A stretch of DNA of 64,000 nucleotides. Origin: Vigna angularis. Taxonomy: Eukaryota; Streptophyta; Magnoliopsida; Fabales; Fabaceae. The DNA is taken from the NCBI RefSeq assembly GCF_016808095.1, contig NC_068980.1, forward strand, positions 13,333,388-13,397,387, read 5' to 3'. A model generated the notes under the pieces. The model saw nothing but the letters and a program-made list of their open reading frames with translations, was not told where the DNA came from and did not search any database. Of this stretch, positions 12,700 to 22,922 are shown in pieces (within the stretch, counting starts at the first letter, position 1; each line of letters opens with the position of its first letter). Position numbers and translations under genes: made by a program.

Positions 12700-12950
12700 T
12701 ATAAATAAAAGAGGTTTCAAGTCTCTACAAAATAATGGTCACTAATAAAAGAGGTTAAAACCATTCAAAATAACCTCTGTAATATAAATCTAATAGTAGA
12801 GGTTGGATACCAAGGGTCATTAAAAACCTCCGCAAATTAATAACTACGACTGTAACTGTGGAGGTTTGAAAAACTCCTGGAAATTAATTTGCAGAGGGTA
12901 AAAACCTCCGCAAAATGAAAAATAAACCTCCATTAAATAGCATTTTTTTT
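12700..12950. repeat. GGAGGTTT / AACCTCC subterminal repeats
   Basis: About nine copies of AGAGGTTT, AACCTCC and close variants, in both orientations, fill 250 bp next to the right end of the CACTA-like element. They mirror the GGAGGTTATAAAAACTCTCC at 7018-7042 near its left end. Confidence 0.7.
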
Positions 12951-12969
12951 TGTTTTTTAAAAGAATTAT

Positions 12970-13325
12970 TTTACAAGAAAAAAAGTTATTATTTACAGTT
13001 AAATTTCGTATGTAATAGACAAAATTTGTAGGTAAAAGAATGTTATTTATGGATTATTTATAAACAAAAATTCATAAATAAAATTATCGTAGATAATGTT
13101 ATATACAAAAAAATCCATAGATAATTACATATAAAAAATTTCGTAAATAATTACACACAAATATATTCGTAGGTTTATACACGAATAAATTCATAGGTTT
13201 ATACACGAATAAATTCGTAGGTAATTATACACAAATAAATTTGTAGGTAATTATACATGAATAAATTCATAAGTAATTACATACGGATAAATCCATATGT
13301 AAATTACTTGTTAGTTTTGATTAAA
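12970..13325. repeat. Tandem 24-27-bp repeats behind a second CACTA-like end
   Basis: The stretch opens with TTACAAGAAAAAAAGTTATT, like a CACTACAAGAAAA terminus that has lost its first bases. Repeated units of the form ATTCGTAGGTTTATACACG follow, five or six clear ones at 13160-13310 and degenerate ones upstream. I read this as the subterminal region of a second CACTA family. The other end was not found. Confidence 0.5.
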
Positions 13326-13749
13326 ACAGGATGTTGGTTTAATTCATTAGTGTTAGACATTGACATCATCATATAACAAACAATCAGCCACCAGAATACC
13401 ATTCATTCAACACCAAACCTCAAACATTTCACATTTAAAAATCAAATATATTGTAATACTACATAAACATGATTATGAATTAATTTATGAAATGTCTAAT
13501 AGTCACAAATAAATCTTAAAACAAAACAAAACAAAAATAGATAAATCTACGACTACTGCAAAGGAGTATCAAAGACATCTGCACCAAGGGCTTGCTCAAC
13601 TAACATCTCATTACCATTTGCTCACAACCACTAGATGATCATAGCCAAAACAAACCAGGGAAACATAACAACAAACACAAACAAAATAATAGGGTAAGTT
13701 ACATTAAAAAATAATACTCATATATGTTAAAACATTTCACATAATAATC

Positions 13750-13780
<31 letters not shown>

Positions 13781-15845
13781 ATATAGGTCAACTCAAGCAT
13801 CTTAGCATACAAAGACCTAAATCGACTGTCCGAACTTAGAATGAATGCTGAGCTATGGCAAATTATGCACTTGGAGTGGCCACTACTGCTTTGCAAAGCC
13901 ATTGGCAATTGGGTTTCACCCTATCACACATCATAAGGTTAGTATGTATCGCGTCATAGGTCATACTGGAAGAATCTAGACTAAGACCTCCTGCTACTCT
14001 CACCACATGCATTAAACCTCTCTATATGAAAATGTATTGACCATTAGAATGTCAGAAAAACTCCCGAGCTACCATCATTCATTCTAACACATATGAACCA
14101 CACCAAGAAGTTCCACCTTGAAACCAACCTTTCCAACCTTGAAATCAATGAGATCATTTCACATTCACATAGTATACCAATACATGAGACTACTTATCAT
14201 CATTAAAGGAATAAAAACACCCATACAAGTCATCAAAAATCACACAATAGCACAATTTCTTAATGCCATCTTGATACTAACATTTAGGTAAGGAAAACAG
14301 CTTTGAAAGTCTCACCAACAACTCTGGAAGGGTCTAAAACCCCCCAAAACGACCTAAAGAACCTCAAAAATCGATAACCAGAACCTCGAATTTGAGATCC
14401 CGAAAACTGAAAAAAAAAACAAAAGCTGCTGAGTGGCGCTCAGCACCTCAATAGGGGCACCCGAGTGCCAGACCCTTGGAACATGGGCGCACAGGGGGCG
14501 CACAAACAAATTCTTCTCGCAAAAATGATTCCTAAAGGCACCTTGGAGCTCGCCTCACGCTACATCAGGTTCTAAAATTCACCTATTTTGACTTTGGTGA
14601 CCCTCTATACAAGTTTAAATGATTCCTAAACACTCTTAGGCACTGAGAAACATCTAAAAACACACCTCTAACTTGAGTTGACCATTCCAAACCCAAATTG
14701 ACCTATGAAAACCCAAATTCATTCGTATAAGCTACCCAAACTCAAATATACACTTTCTAACCCCCAATATCAGTTTCTCAACTGCATAACCAAGTCCAAA
14801 TATACTTGCTAGTACACCCTAACACCTAAGATTTCTCACAGTCACTCTGCTCTAAAATCTCACCATGCAAAACCTCAATTTGGACGAAGAACATCCAATA
14901 ACTCACTCTAAGATAATACCAAATGTCCTACATCAGTTTTCACTCATTTAAATGCTTAGAAAATTCACAATACAACTCATAACAAACCCACAATGCTTCA
15001 AACCAGCTTGTAATCCTCACCTTACAATTTCACTACCTAAAACCTTACTTTTCCTTCAAAATACAACCAAAACTTCAACTATAAACTTCACTTTCATTAC
15101 AGATCACATTTCAACCCTCATTATACATCCAAAAAGTCTCAATCTACCTCATGAAAATGATAAAACAGTTACCTTCTCACTCCCATACCTATGTCTCAAA
15201 TTCACTCATCAAAACCCCCTTTCTTTTAAGCTTGAACCAAGTAACTTGACCAATATTTCACACAACCACTTGAATTTTGTTTCAAACATTACAACATCAT
15301 CATCATACTCAATAATAACATTATTAATCGTCACAATCACACTATACCACTTATTCAACATCACACTATCAAAATCACCAATCAAACATACATATTATAC
15401 ACCCAATCATATCAATTTTCTCAAAATCATTTATAACTCATAGAGACACTAAATTTATAATACAAACACAACCAAGACAATTTCTATCTTCCCTTACCTA
15501 AAACTTTTCTTCTTCACGGCAACACCCAAGATCGCGAGACGCGGGAAGGAAACCCTCTTTGAAATCCTAAACCCCAAATCAGAAAGAGGAAAGGAACCCC
15601 AAATTCAAACCCTAAAACGATCGTGAAGAACGTTGAGTCAGGGTCACCGAAAACTCACCGTTAAGAAGCCACAACTTCGTTGTCGCGAAGAGAACATTGT
15701 TGCCGCCGCATCCACGAACGAAAATCATCTTTCCAAATGAGAAATGGATTTCCTCCTACTACTTTTTTTTTCTCTCACACTAGGGTTTTGCAAAGAAAAA
15801 AGAGAAGGAAAAGGAAAGATTGATGAGGCAAGAAGAAGAAAAAGG

Positions 15846-15911
15846 AGAGAGAAGAGAGAAGAGAGAAGAGAGAAGAGAGAAGAGAGAAGAGAGAAGAGAA
15901 GAGAGAGGAGT
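15846..15911. repeat. GAGAAGA simple repeat
   Basis: About eight units of a 7-base GAGAAGA repeat, strictly purine on the plus strand. It creates artificial Arg/Glu-rich frames on one strand and Ser/Leu-rich frames on the other. Confidence 0.9.
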
Positions 15912-16012
15912 AACGAAAAAAGAAGAAAAAGGATTTTTAAGAAAAATCAAAGTTCCTACATTAAACAAGAATAATAATCATATCATTATTAATAATAAAA
16001 ATCAAATAAATG

Positions 16013-16034
16013 AATAATAATAATAATAATAATA

Positions 16035-16072
<38 letters not shown>
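16013..16072. repeat. AAT trinucleotide microsatellite
   Basis: About 19 units of AAT/ATA with one interruption near 16035. Confidence 0.9.
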
Positions 16073-16080
16073 GTTGTAGG

Positions 16081-16593
16081 AAGTTATGTTAATGCAAAGT
16101 TAACTACTGAAAAGATATACTTGTACATTATTAACTTGTATAAACTTACGAGACTTTTGAAATGTTAAGGTAATTATAACTTATAAAGGTATTATCTACA
16201 GAATATTATTAGTGGAACTCTGCTGGTAATTGAAACTATTTACAGATTTTTTGTATTAATTAGTATTATAAATTTTGATCATAGCTAATATTACTTTTTA
16301 TATATACAAATAAAAGAGATAAGGTCCTGAGTAGACATTCATGTCATGAACTGGCCACACAAAGTTATCAAAGTACATTACATTTCAATCTTAATAATTA
16401 TTAAAAAGGAGAATATAAAAGAAACTATTATAATATAATTAATGATGAATGCTTGATGAATTGTGTAGGGCTGCTCCTAGAGAAACCAAATGCCCCAACC
16501 ATTTCCTTAAACATATCCTTAATATAACTTTATTACAATGTTAATAATAAAATATGCCGTAATACCAAGAAAATAGTGATAGTGATATATATT
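16081..16593. other. AT-rich DNA, nothing recognised
   Basis: No open frame, TIR or LTR signature was recognised between the microsatellite and the repeat that flanks the Tat element. Confidence 0.5.
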
Positions 16594-16634
16594 AATTTTT
16601 ATATCATGATTTATAAGTATAACATGTTTTAGTA

Positions 16635-16693
<59 letters not shown>

Positions 16694-16728
16694 TAGTGTT
16701 AAAATTATAAGTATATTGGATAAAATTG
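16594..16728. repeat. Left copy of a long direct repeat flanking the Tat element
   Basis: The unit reads AATTTTTATATCATGATTT..., then a TA run of about 50 bp (16638-16690), then AAAATTATAAGTATATTGGATA. The same order and sequence recur at 27046-27168, immediately after the 3' LTR. By eye the non-TA parts differ at only a few positions. Confidence 0.88.
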
Positions 16729-16812
16729 TGGACGCGAGACCGGACGACAAGCGGACAAGAAGACAAATTGTGGAGGCATTTGGTAACTTAGTCTCCAAAT
16801 AATCGAAACATT

Positions 16813-16830
16813 TTGGCGTCCACCGTGGGG
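16813..16830 (+). promoter_or_regulatory. Primer binding site of the Tat-like element
   Basis: TTGGCGTCCACCGTGGGG follows the LTR end CGAAACA after two bases. It matches the TGGCGCCCACCGTGGGG type of primer site common in Tat elements, with one C-to-T change in the CpG/C-rich core. Confidence 0.8.
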
Positions 16831-16851
16831 CCGAGTTACTTGCAAGACCCA

Positions 16852-18750
16852 ATGGTGACCACGAGAAACATGAGTATGGACGACCCAATGAAGATGATTC
16901 GTATACTACAGCAAAAAATGGACGAAATGCAGCAGCGTCATGAGGAGGAGCTCCTGGCCGTCAGGTCTGAATGTTCGGCACGTCTTGCCCGCGAAGGCGT
17001 AGGCGAGAGGGGAGAGTAGGAAAAGACAAACGAGAGGGGCAAGGCCGCCATGGAGGAACAGACCGAACATAGTAGTGGACCGGACAAAACGTGGAAACCC
17101 ACAGAGCCGGAAGTCGAGGGAAGTAAGGCTAAATCCGTGCACGCGGAAAGTGGCGCGAGAGACAAGCAGTTAGTAGTAAAGACCGAGTCCTCGTCAACGC
17201 TACTACTCCCCTTCGTGCAAGCAATCATGGACGTCCAAATATCGGAGCAATTTGTCCCACCTTAATTCAAAATATACGACGAAACTACAAACCCAGAGGC
17301 CCACATCAAAACCTTCTCAAACGCGATGGCATTCCGAACAGGTAACGACGCCATTTGGTGTCGGGCATTTTCATTGTCGCTAGAGGGGGAGGCGCTTGAG
17401 TGGTTTAACTCTCTCCCTCCCAATTCCATTGATAACTTTGCCGGCTTGCACCGCCTGTTCAATCGGCAGTTTGCCAGTAGCAACACTCAGGACATGACTG
17501 TCTTTGAGTTGATCACCCTGAAGCAAGAGAAGGAAGAAACACTGAGAGCGTTCATGGATCGCTATCAGAAGACCGTACGACGAGTGAAGGGCTTAAGCCT
17601 GAAACTGTCCCTACATTACATCCTCACCGCCCTCAAACCGAGATCTTTTAAAGACAACATCTGTCGATAGGCCCCCAAAACCATGGAAGAACTGTGGGAG
17701 AGGGCGATAGACGAAATAAAGGTGGAAGAGATGAAATTATCGTATAAGAAGGAGAGCCAGGAAAGCAAGGGAGAAAGGACGGACGGGGAAAAGTCAGGCG
17801 GTCCGGTTGGGAAGCCTGGAGGGTTTAGATAGAGAGAACCGCCTCGGGGACCCCGATTCCAGCAATATACTCCCTTGAATGCCCCCCGGGAGAAGATTTT
17901 CCGGGAAGCGTTGAGTGCGGAATTGATCCCGAACCCTAAGAAACAACCTACTCCGCTAGGGGCGGATGGTAATAAGCACTGCGTATATCACAAGAACATG
18001 GGCCACACTACGGAAGAACGTGTAACCCTGAAAGATAAAATCGAAGAGTTGATCCGTGCGGGGCAGCTGAAAAAGTATGTGCGGGTTGACCGTCCCCAAG
18101 CACCCATGGACCGACCCAGCCCACGGAAGGCCGATAGGCATGGTAGGCCTAGGAACGATCGGGCCGACCGCTCACGATCGGAGAGGCGGCGAAGCAGAAG
18201 CCGCAGCAGAAGCCGCGACCGTCCCCTGCGAGGACACATTAACACGATATCAGGTGGTTTCGCTGGGGGACGGTCATCCTCGTCCGCTCGGAAGCGTCAT
18301 GTGCGGGCTCTACAGTTCGTTCACTCAGTGGACAAGCCCCAGGGAACGATGCCCCCCATCACGTTTTCGGACGAAGACTTCCACGCCCCTGATCCCGACC
18401 AGGATGATCCGATGGTGATAACGGCGGAGATCATCCGGTACGGTGTGAGCAAAGTCCTGGTGGATCAAGGATGTTCGGTGATCATCCTCTATTGGAAAAC
18501 TTTTCAGCAGATGGATATATCGGAGGACCTAATCGTCCCTTACAACAGGCAGATTGTAGGCTTTACAGGCGAGAGGGTAGACACCCGAGGATACGTGGAT
18601 TTTTGCACAAGGTTGGGAACCAGTCGGCATAGTGAGGAAAAGAGGGTTAGGTACTTGCTGGTGGAAGCCAACACCTCATACAACGTCTTGCTGGGCCGAC
18701 CGTGCCTCAAGGCTTTCGGGGCGATTGTTTCCACCCCCACCTCACGATGA
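16852..18750 (+). pseudogene. gag-protease of the Tat-like element (interrupted)
   Basis: I place the start at ATG 16852 (MVTTRNMSMDDPMKMIRIL), about 40 bases after the LTR end. The N-terminus is coiled-coil-like. The Ty3 gag core (17326-17670) carries the family motifs LEGEALEWFNSLP and FVELITLKQ-like FELITLKQEKEETLRAF. A linker follows with CVYHKNMGHTTEE, a degenerate zinc-knuckle-like CxYHxxxGH site near 17980. An Arg/Ser stretch (about 18160-18235) is probably nucleic-acid binding. The retropepsin has VLVDQGCSVIILY near 18455, where Tat proteases usually have DxGSS, and the motif YNVLLGRPCLKAFGA near 18680. In-frame stops at about 17017, 17263, 17668 and 17830 break the frame, all explainable as Gln codons changed to TAG or TAA. 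The last segment, 17875-18750, is open. Confidence 0.88.
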
Positions 18751-21700
18751 AATATCCTTCGGACAAAGGGACAATCTGCACTGTCTGAGTGGATCAGAAG
18801 ACCGCCAGAGAATGTTATGCTGCGGGGTTGAAGATTCATACCCGCTAGGTAAGAAGAAGAAAGGGTGGCTCGGAAGTGGCTATGGCCGACCTCGACCCAA
18901 GGACGAACACCGAGGATCGATTGGAGCCCCTCGGGGAGACGCAACCGGTGTCGATTGGGGAGGACATGTCCTAGATCACCATGATGGCCCGAGGACTAGA
19001 ACCCAATTTAGAGCAAGAAATTTGGTCTGTCTTATGGAAAAATCGCGACTTGTTGGCGTGGACAGTCGCAGATATGCCTGGGATCCACCCTTCAATCATG
19101 TCCCACAAGCTAGCATTGTTCAAAGAAGCGCGCCCGGTGGCGCAAAAGAAGCGGTGAATGGGCGAGGAGAAGAGAAAAGTTGTGGAAGAGGAGGTTGGGA
19201 AATTGAGGGAAGTCGGTTTTGTCAAAGAAGTTACATACACCACATGACTTGCCAATGTGGTAATGGTGAAGAAGGCCAATGGAAAATGGCGCATGTGCAC
19301 TGATTACACCGACCTAAATAAGGCTTGCCCAAAGGATTCTCATCCTTTACCGAGCATAGACGCTTTGGAAGACGGTGCTTCTGGTCACAGGATGTTAAGC
19401 TTCCTAGACGCTTACTCGGGGTACAACCAGATACCAATGTATGAGCCGGATCGGGAGAAGACGACCTTCATCACCGAGAAAGCAAACTTTTGCTTTGAAG
19501 TAATGCCCTTCAACTTGAAGAACGCTGGACCACTTATCAACGCTTGATGGATAGAATCTTCGAGAAGCAGCTTGGCCGGTGCATGGACTTCTACGTCGAT
19601 GATATGGTTGTCCGTTCTACAGACAAACGAAGTCATGTGAAAGACTTGGAGGAGATATTTCGCCAAGTCAGAAAATTCGGAATGCGATTAAATCTGGCCA
19701 AGTGCAGCGCCCTATTTGGGGGTAAGAACGTCAGACCACTTATCAACGCTGGATGGATAGAATCTTCGAGAAGCAGCTTGGCCGGTGCATGGACTTCTAC
19801 GTCGATGATATGGTTGTCCGTTCTACAGACAGACGAAGTCATGTGAAAGACTTGGAGGAGATATTTTGCCAAGTCAGAAAATTCGGAATGCAATTAAATC
19901 TGGCCAAGTGCACCGCCCTATTTGGGGTAAGAACGTCGGACCACTTATCAACGCTGGATGGATAGAATCTTCGAGAAGCAGAACCCGCCGGTGATGAACC
20001 GCCCTACGCCAGGAGAAGATTTACAGATCTTTTTGGGGGTATCGGAGTCGGCAATCAGCGCGGTGCTGATGCAAGAGCGGCCCGAGCCCAAACTCGTATA
20101 CTTCATCAGCCGTACCCTTCAGGATGCCGAGACTTGATATCTGCAAGTAGAAAAGGTCGCATTGGCTTTGTTGAATGCATCCAGAAGGCTCCGGCCGTAC
20201 TTCCAAAGCCACCAGGTGATTGTCAGGACCAATTTTCCCATCTCCAAAATACTGAGGAAACCGGATCTGGCGGGTCCCATGGTGGCTTGGGCGGTCGAAC
20301 TATCAGAATTCGGCCTGTGCTATGAACCGAGGGGATCGATCAAAGTTCAACATTTGGCCGACTTCGTGGCAGAATTGCCACGGGCGATCAACGAAGAATG
20401 GAATCTGTATGTCGACGGAGCATTCGGGAAAACAACAAGCGGGGCCGGTATAGTCCTGGAAGGTCCAAACGGTTTCCTGTTGGAATACTCCTTGATCTTT
20501 AAGTTCAAGGTATCCAACAACCAGGCAGAATACGAAGTCCTGGCAGCCGGCCTGGAATTGGCAAGAAACATGGGGGCTCGGAAGGTCGTATGTTGGACAG
20601 ATTCCCAGTTAGTTGTGGGACAAATGAATGGTAATTTTCAAGTAAAAGAAGGGCAGCTGCTTTGGTATTTCCACCGAGCAACAGCCTTGGCTAAATTGTT
20701 CGACAAGATCGAAATCCGGCACATCTCCCGTGAAGATAATTCAAGAGCGGACATGCTGTCGAAGTTGAGTTCGGGAAAAGAGAAGGGACAGTTAAACACG
20801 ATCATACGCCAAGTATTGTTACAACCGTCGGTCGAATGCCTAACGGTGTCAAACATTAAAGACGGAGATTGGCGATCAGAGATCCGAAAGCTGATGATCC
20901 AACAGGATGCCGGACAACCCATTAAACCGGCGGACGCAAAGAAGATCGCTTGGTACCTTCTGGTTGGAGACGACCTATACCGAAGAGGATTCTTCATCCC
21001 TCTTCTCAAGTGCCTCAGAAAAGAAGAAGCACAATATGCCATGGACGAGCTCCACAACAGGATCTGTGGTTTCCACACTGGACGTTGGACTTTAAAGGCC
21101 CGGATACTTAGAGCGGGGTACTACTGGCCGACAGTGGAAGAAGATGCTAAGATATTTGTCTAGAAGTGCCTTAGCTGCAAGGCCCACGCCAACAACATCC
21201 ACCTGCCACCCCACACCTTACATACAATAACATCACCTTGGTCGTTCGCTCAGTGAGGCATGGATATTGTTGGGCCATTCTTAACAAGCTGGGCATAAAA
21301 GAAATTCCTCCTCATGGCAATAGACTATTTCACCAAGTGGGTATAGGTCGAACCTTTGACGACTATAACGGCATCCCAAGTTCAAAAATTTTGCTGGAAA
21401 TTGGTATGCCAGTTCGGTCTTCCTCGAACAATCATCACTGACAACGGCCGGCAATTCATCGATAAAAAGCTGGTTGAGTTTTACAAAAGCTTGGGAATTA
21501 AGCACGTCACCAGTTCGGTGGAACACCCACAAACGAACGGCCAGGTGGAGGCCATGAACAAGACCGTGGTGGCCGAGTTGAAGAAACGGTTATGAGAGGA
21601 AAGAAGCCTAGGTTGACGAGTTGCCAGAGGTATTGTGGGCCTACCGGTGCACACCCCATGGAACGACCGGTGAGACCCCTTTCAATCTAACTTACGACAC

Positions 21701-22060
21701 TGACGCCATGTTGTCGGTCGAGCTAGGGGAACCCTCATTACGACGCCAAATAGAAGACCTTCAGCCAAACGACGAAGAGCTGCGTGTGGAACTTGATTCT
21801 TTGGAAGAACGGCGGGATCAGGCGGCATTGAGAGCCGAAGCGTGCAAGCGCATGGTGGAAAGAAAGTATAACTCCAAGGTCCGACCGAGGAACTTCCAAG
21901 AGGGCAATTTGGTATGGAGAAAGACCGAAGAAGCTCGCCGAACGACAACTCATGGCAAACTTGCAGCCAAGTAGGAGGGACCTTTCCGAGTGACAGAGGC
22001 ACTAGGAAACGGAGCCTACAGACTCCAACATGCAGACGGATGATGAGTTCCAAACACTTG
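18751..22060 (+). pseudogene. RT-RNase H-integrase region of the Tat-like element (broken)
   Basis: RT motifs are recognisable from about 19230: VMVKKANGKWRMCTDYTDLN, LSFLDAYSGYNQI and FYVDDMVVRS (the catalytic YVDD). The palm segment is tandemly duplicated and the thumb-connection after it is missing. The first RNase H resumes near 20010 (ISAVLMQ, VYFISRTLQDAE). The second RNase H (open frame 20162-21163) keeps its acidic residues: D in LYVDGA, E in NNQAEYEVLAAGLELA, D in CWTDSQLV and D in SRADMLSK. Integrase has the H-x-H...CLSCK zinc site and the catalytic set D (GMDIVGPF), D (IITDNGRQF) and E (NGQVEAMNK). Pol ends with the ATHLKFYF motif near 22080. At least eight in-frame stops. Not functional. 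Confidence 0.88.
19528..19981 (+). repeat. 206-bp tandem duplication within the RT domain (2.2 copies)
   Basis: Unit 1 is 19528-19733, unit 2 19734-19938 (one G shorter) and a third partial copy 19939-19981. They differ by only about eight substitutions. Each full unit encodes the catalytic YVDD segment, so the decayed RT has two active-site copies in different frames. The third copy ends abruptly at GAGAAGCAG, where it is joined to RNase H sequence. Confidence 0.92.
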
Positions 22061-22207
22061 GAACGCCACCCATTTGAAATTTTATTTCAGTTAAATAGTT
22101 ATTCCTGATTGTATGTTTTATTTTTGATGATTAATACAATGACAGGGCGTCCGTCTCTTTCGACAATTCTACGATACTCGTTCCAATGGACGTATTGAAC
22201 TAAAAAG

Positions 22208-22692
22208 AAGCCCAAGTTGATGAACGGAGAGTTCCCCTGGGAACCACTGTCAACTTGGCCGGGCGTCGAACGGAGAGTTCTTCCCGAAGAACAACTGCCG
22301 CCTGAACCTTTCGAAAAAGCCCAAGTTGATGAACGGAGAGTTCCCCTGGGAACCACTGTCAACTTGGCCGGGCGGCGAACGGAGAGTTCTTCCAGAAGAA
22401 CCACTGCCGCCTGAACCTTTCGCAAAAGCCCAAGTTGATGAACGGAGAGTTCCCCTGGGAACCACTGTCAACTTGGTCGGGCGGTGAACGGAGAGTTCTT
22501 CCCGAAGAACCACTGCCGCTCGAACCTTTGCAAAAGCCCAAGTTGATGAACGGAGAGTTCCCCTGGGAACCACTGTCAACTTGGTCGGGCGGTGAACAGA
22601 GTATTATTCCTAAAGAATCACTGTCGTCCGGAACCTATGAAACAAGTTGATAGAGTTCCAAGAGGAACCATTGTCAACTTAACCGGGCGATA
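22208..22692 (+). repeat. 109-bp tandem array downstream of pol
   Basis: Four near-identical units start at about 22208, 22317, 22426 and 22534 (CCCAAGTTGATGAACGGAGAG...). A fifth, diverged unit starts near 22641. Each unit contains AGTTCCCCTGGGAACCACT, a short palindrome, and a second GAACGGAGAGTTCTTCC. The array sits between the end of pol and the 3' end of the antisense gene. All open frames through it are artefacts of the periodicity. Confidence 0.9.
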
Positions 22693-22922
22693 AATCGTTC
22701 AATTAATCATAAGACATATGTTTTAAGTACGTAAATAACCGGCAAAGCATTGTTATAAGCAAAACAAAGAAGCAAATTATATTAATCTGTAGGGGTATAC
22801 AAAAAGTGGCACGGGACGGTCCGCCCAACACCTAAACCAATTGAAGTGTTGGATGGTTGTCCTCGTGAAGGAAAGCACCAAAAAATGAAAGAAAAAACCC
22901 CTAAACTAAGTAAAGAAAACGT

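Larger units (their letters stand above)
6980..12957. mobile_element. CACTA-like element interrupted by a Ty3 retrotransposon
   Basis: The left end is CACTACAAAAAAATTG, then TTATTTAGTGAG and GGAGGTT repeats. The right end, read inverted, is AACAAAAAAAAATGCTATTTA followed by GGAGGTTT units, so the ends are inverted relatives. The terminal CACTA of the right end is degraded and no exact TSD can be fixed. Without the nested retrotransposon (7063 to about 11790) the element is about 1.3 kb and lacks a recognisable transposase. Confidence 0.6.
13452..16080 (-). mobile_element. LTR of a Tekay-like Ty3 element (solo or fragment)
   Basis: The region begins TGTAATACTACAT and shares, in the same order, landmarks of the other minus-strand LTRs: the ATGATCATAGCC block near 13636, AACGACCTAAAGAACCTC near 14352, and the CAATCTACCTCATGA block near 15140. 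A GCGCTCAG cassette lies at 14430-14540. The 163-codon plus-strand frame inside it (14952-15443) has the composition of AT-rich noncoding DNA and is not a gene. The right boundary is not fixed. The LTR leader is purine-rich and ends near the trinucleotide repeat at 16013. Confidence 0.65.

Noticed and set aside
12950..13330. CRISPR-like array
   Set aside because: The repeats are degenerate, AT-rich and without unique spacers, and the genome is clearly a plant nuclear one. They fit CACTA subterminal repeats.
14952..15443. 163-codon plus-strand frame
   Set aside because: It lies antisense in a Tekay-like LTR and is made of Thr/Ile/Asn/Leu codons typical of AT-rich noncoding DNA. The other LTR copies do not conserve it.
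15744..16017. Arg/Glu-rich frames that look like a basic coiled coil
   Set aside because: They are produced by the GAGAAGA simple repeat.
17956..18944. Several long minus-strand frames opposite Tat gag-protease
   Set aside because: These are shadows of the GC-rich sense frame. Unlike the frame at 22923-26085 they show no domain and no start signal.
22099..22650. Overlapping Ser/Gly-rich frames on both strands
   Set aside because: They follow from the 109-bp tandem array, which happens to be open in several frames.
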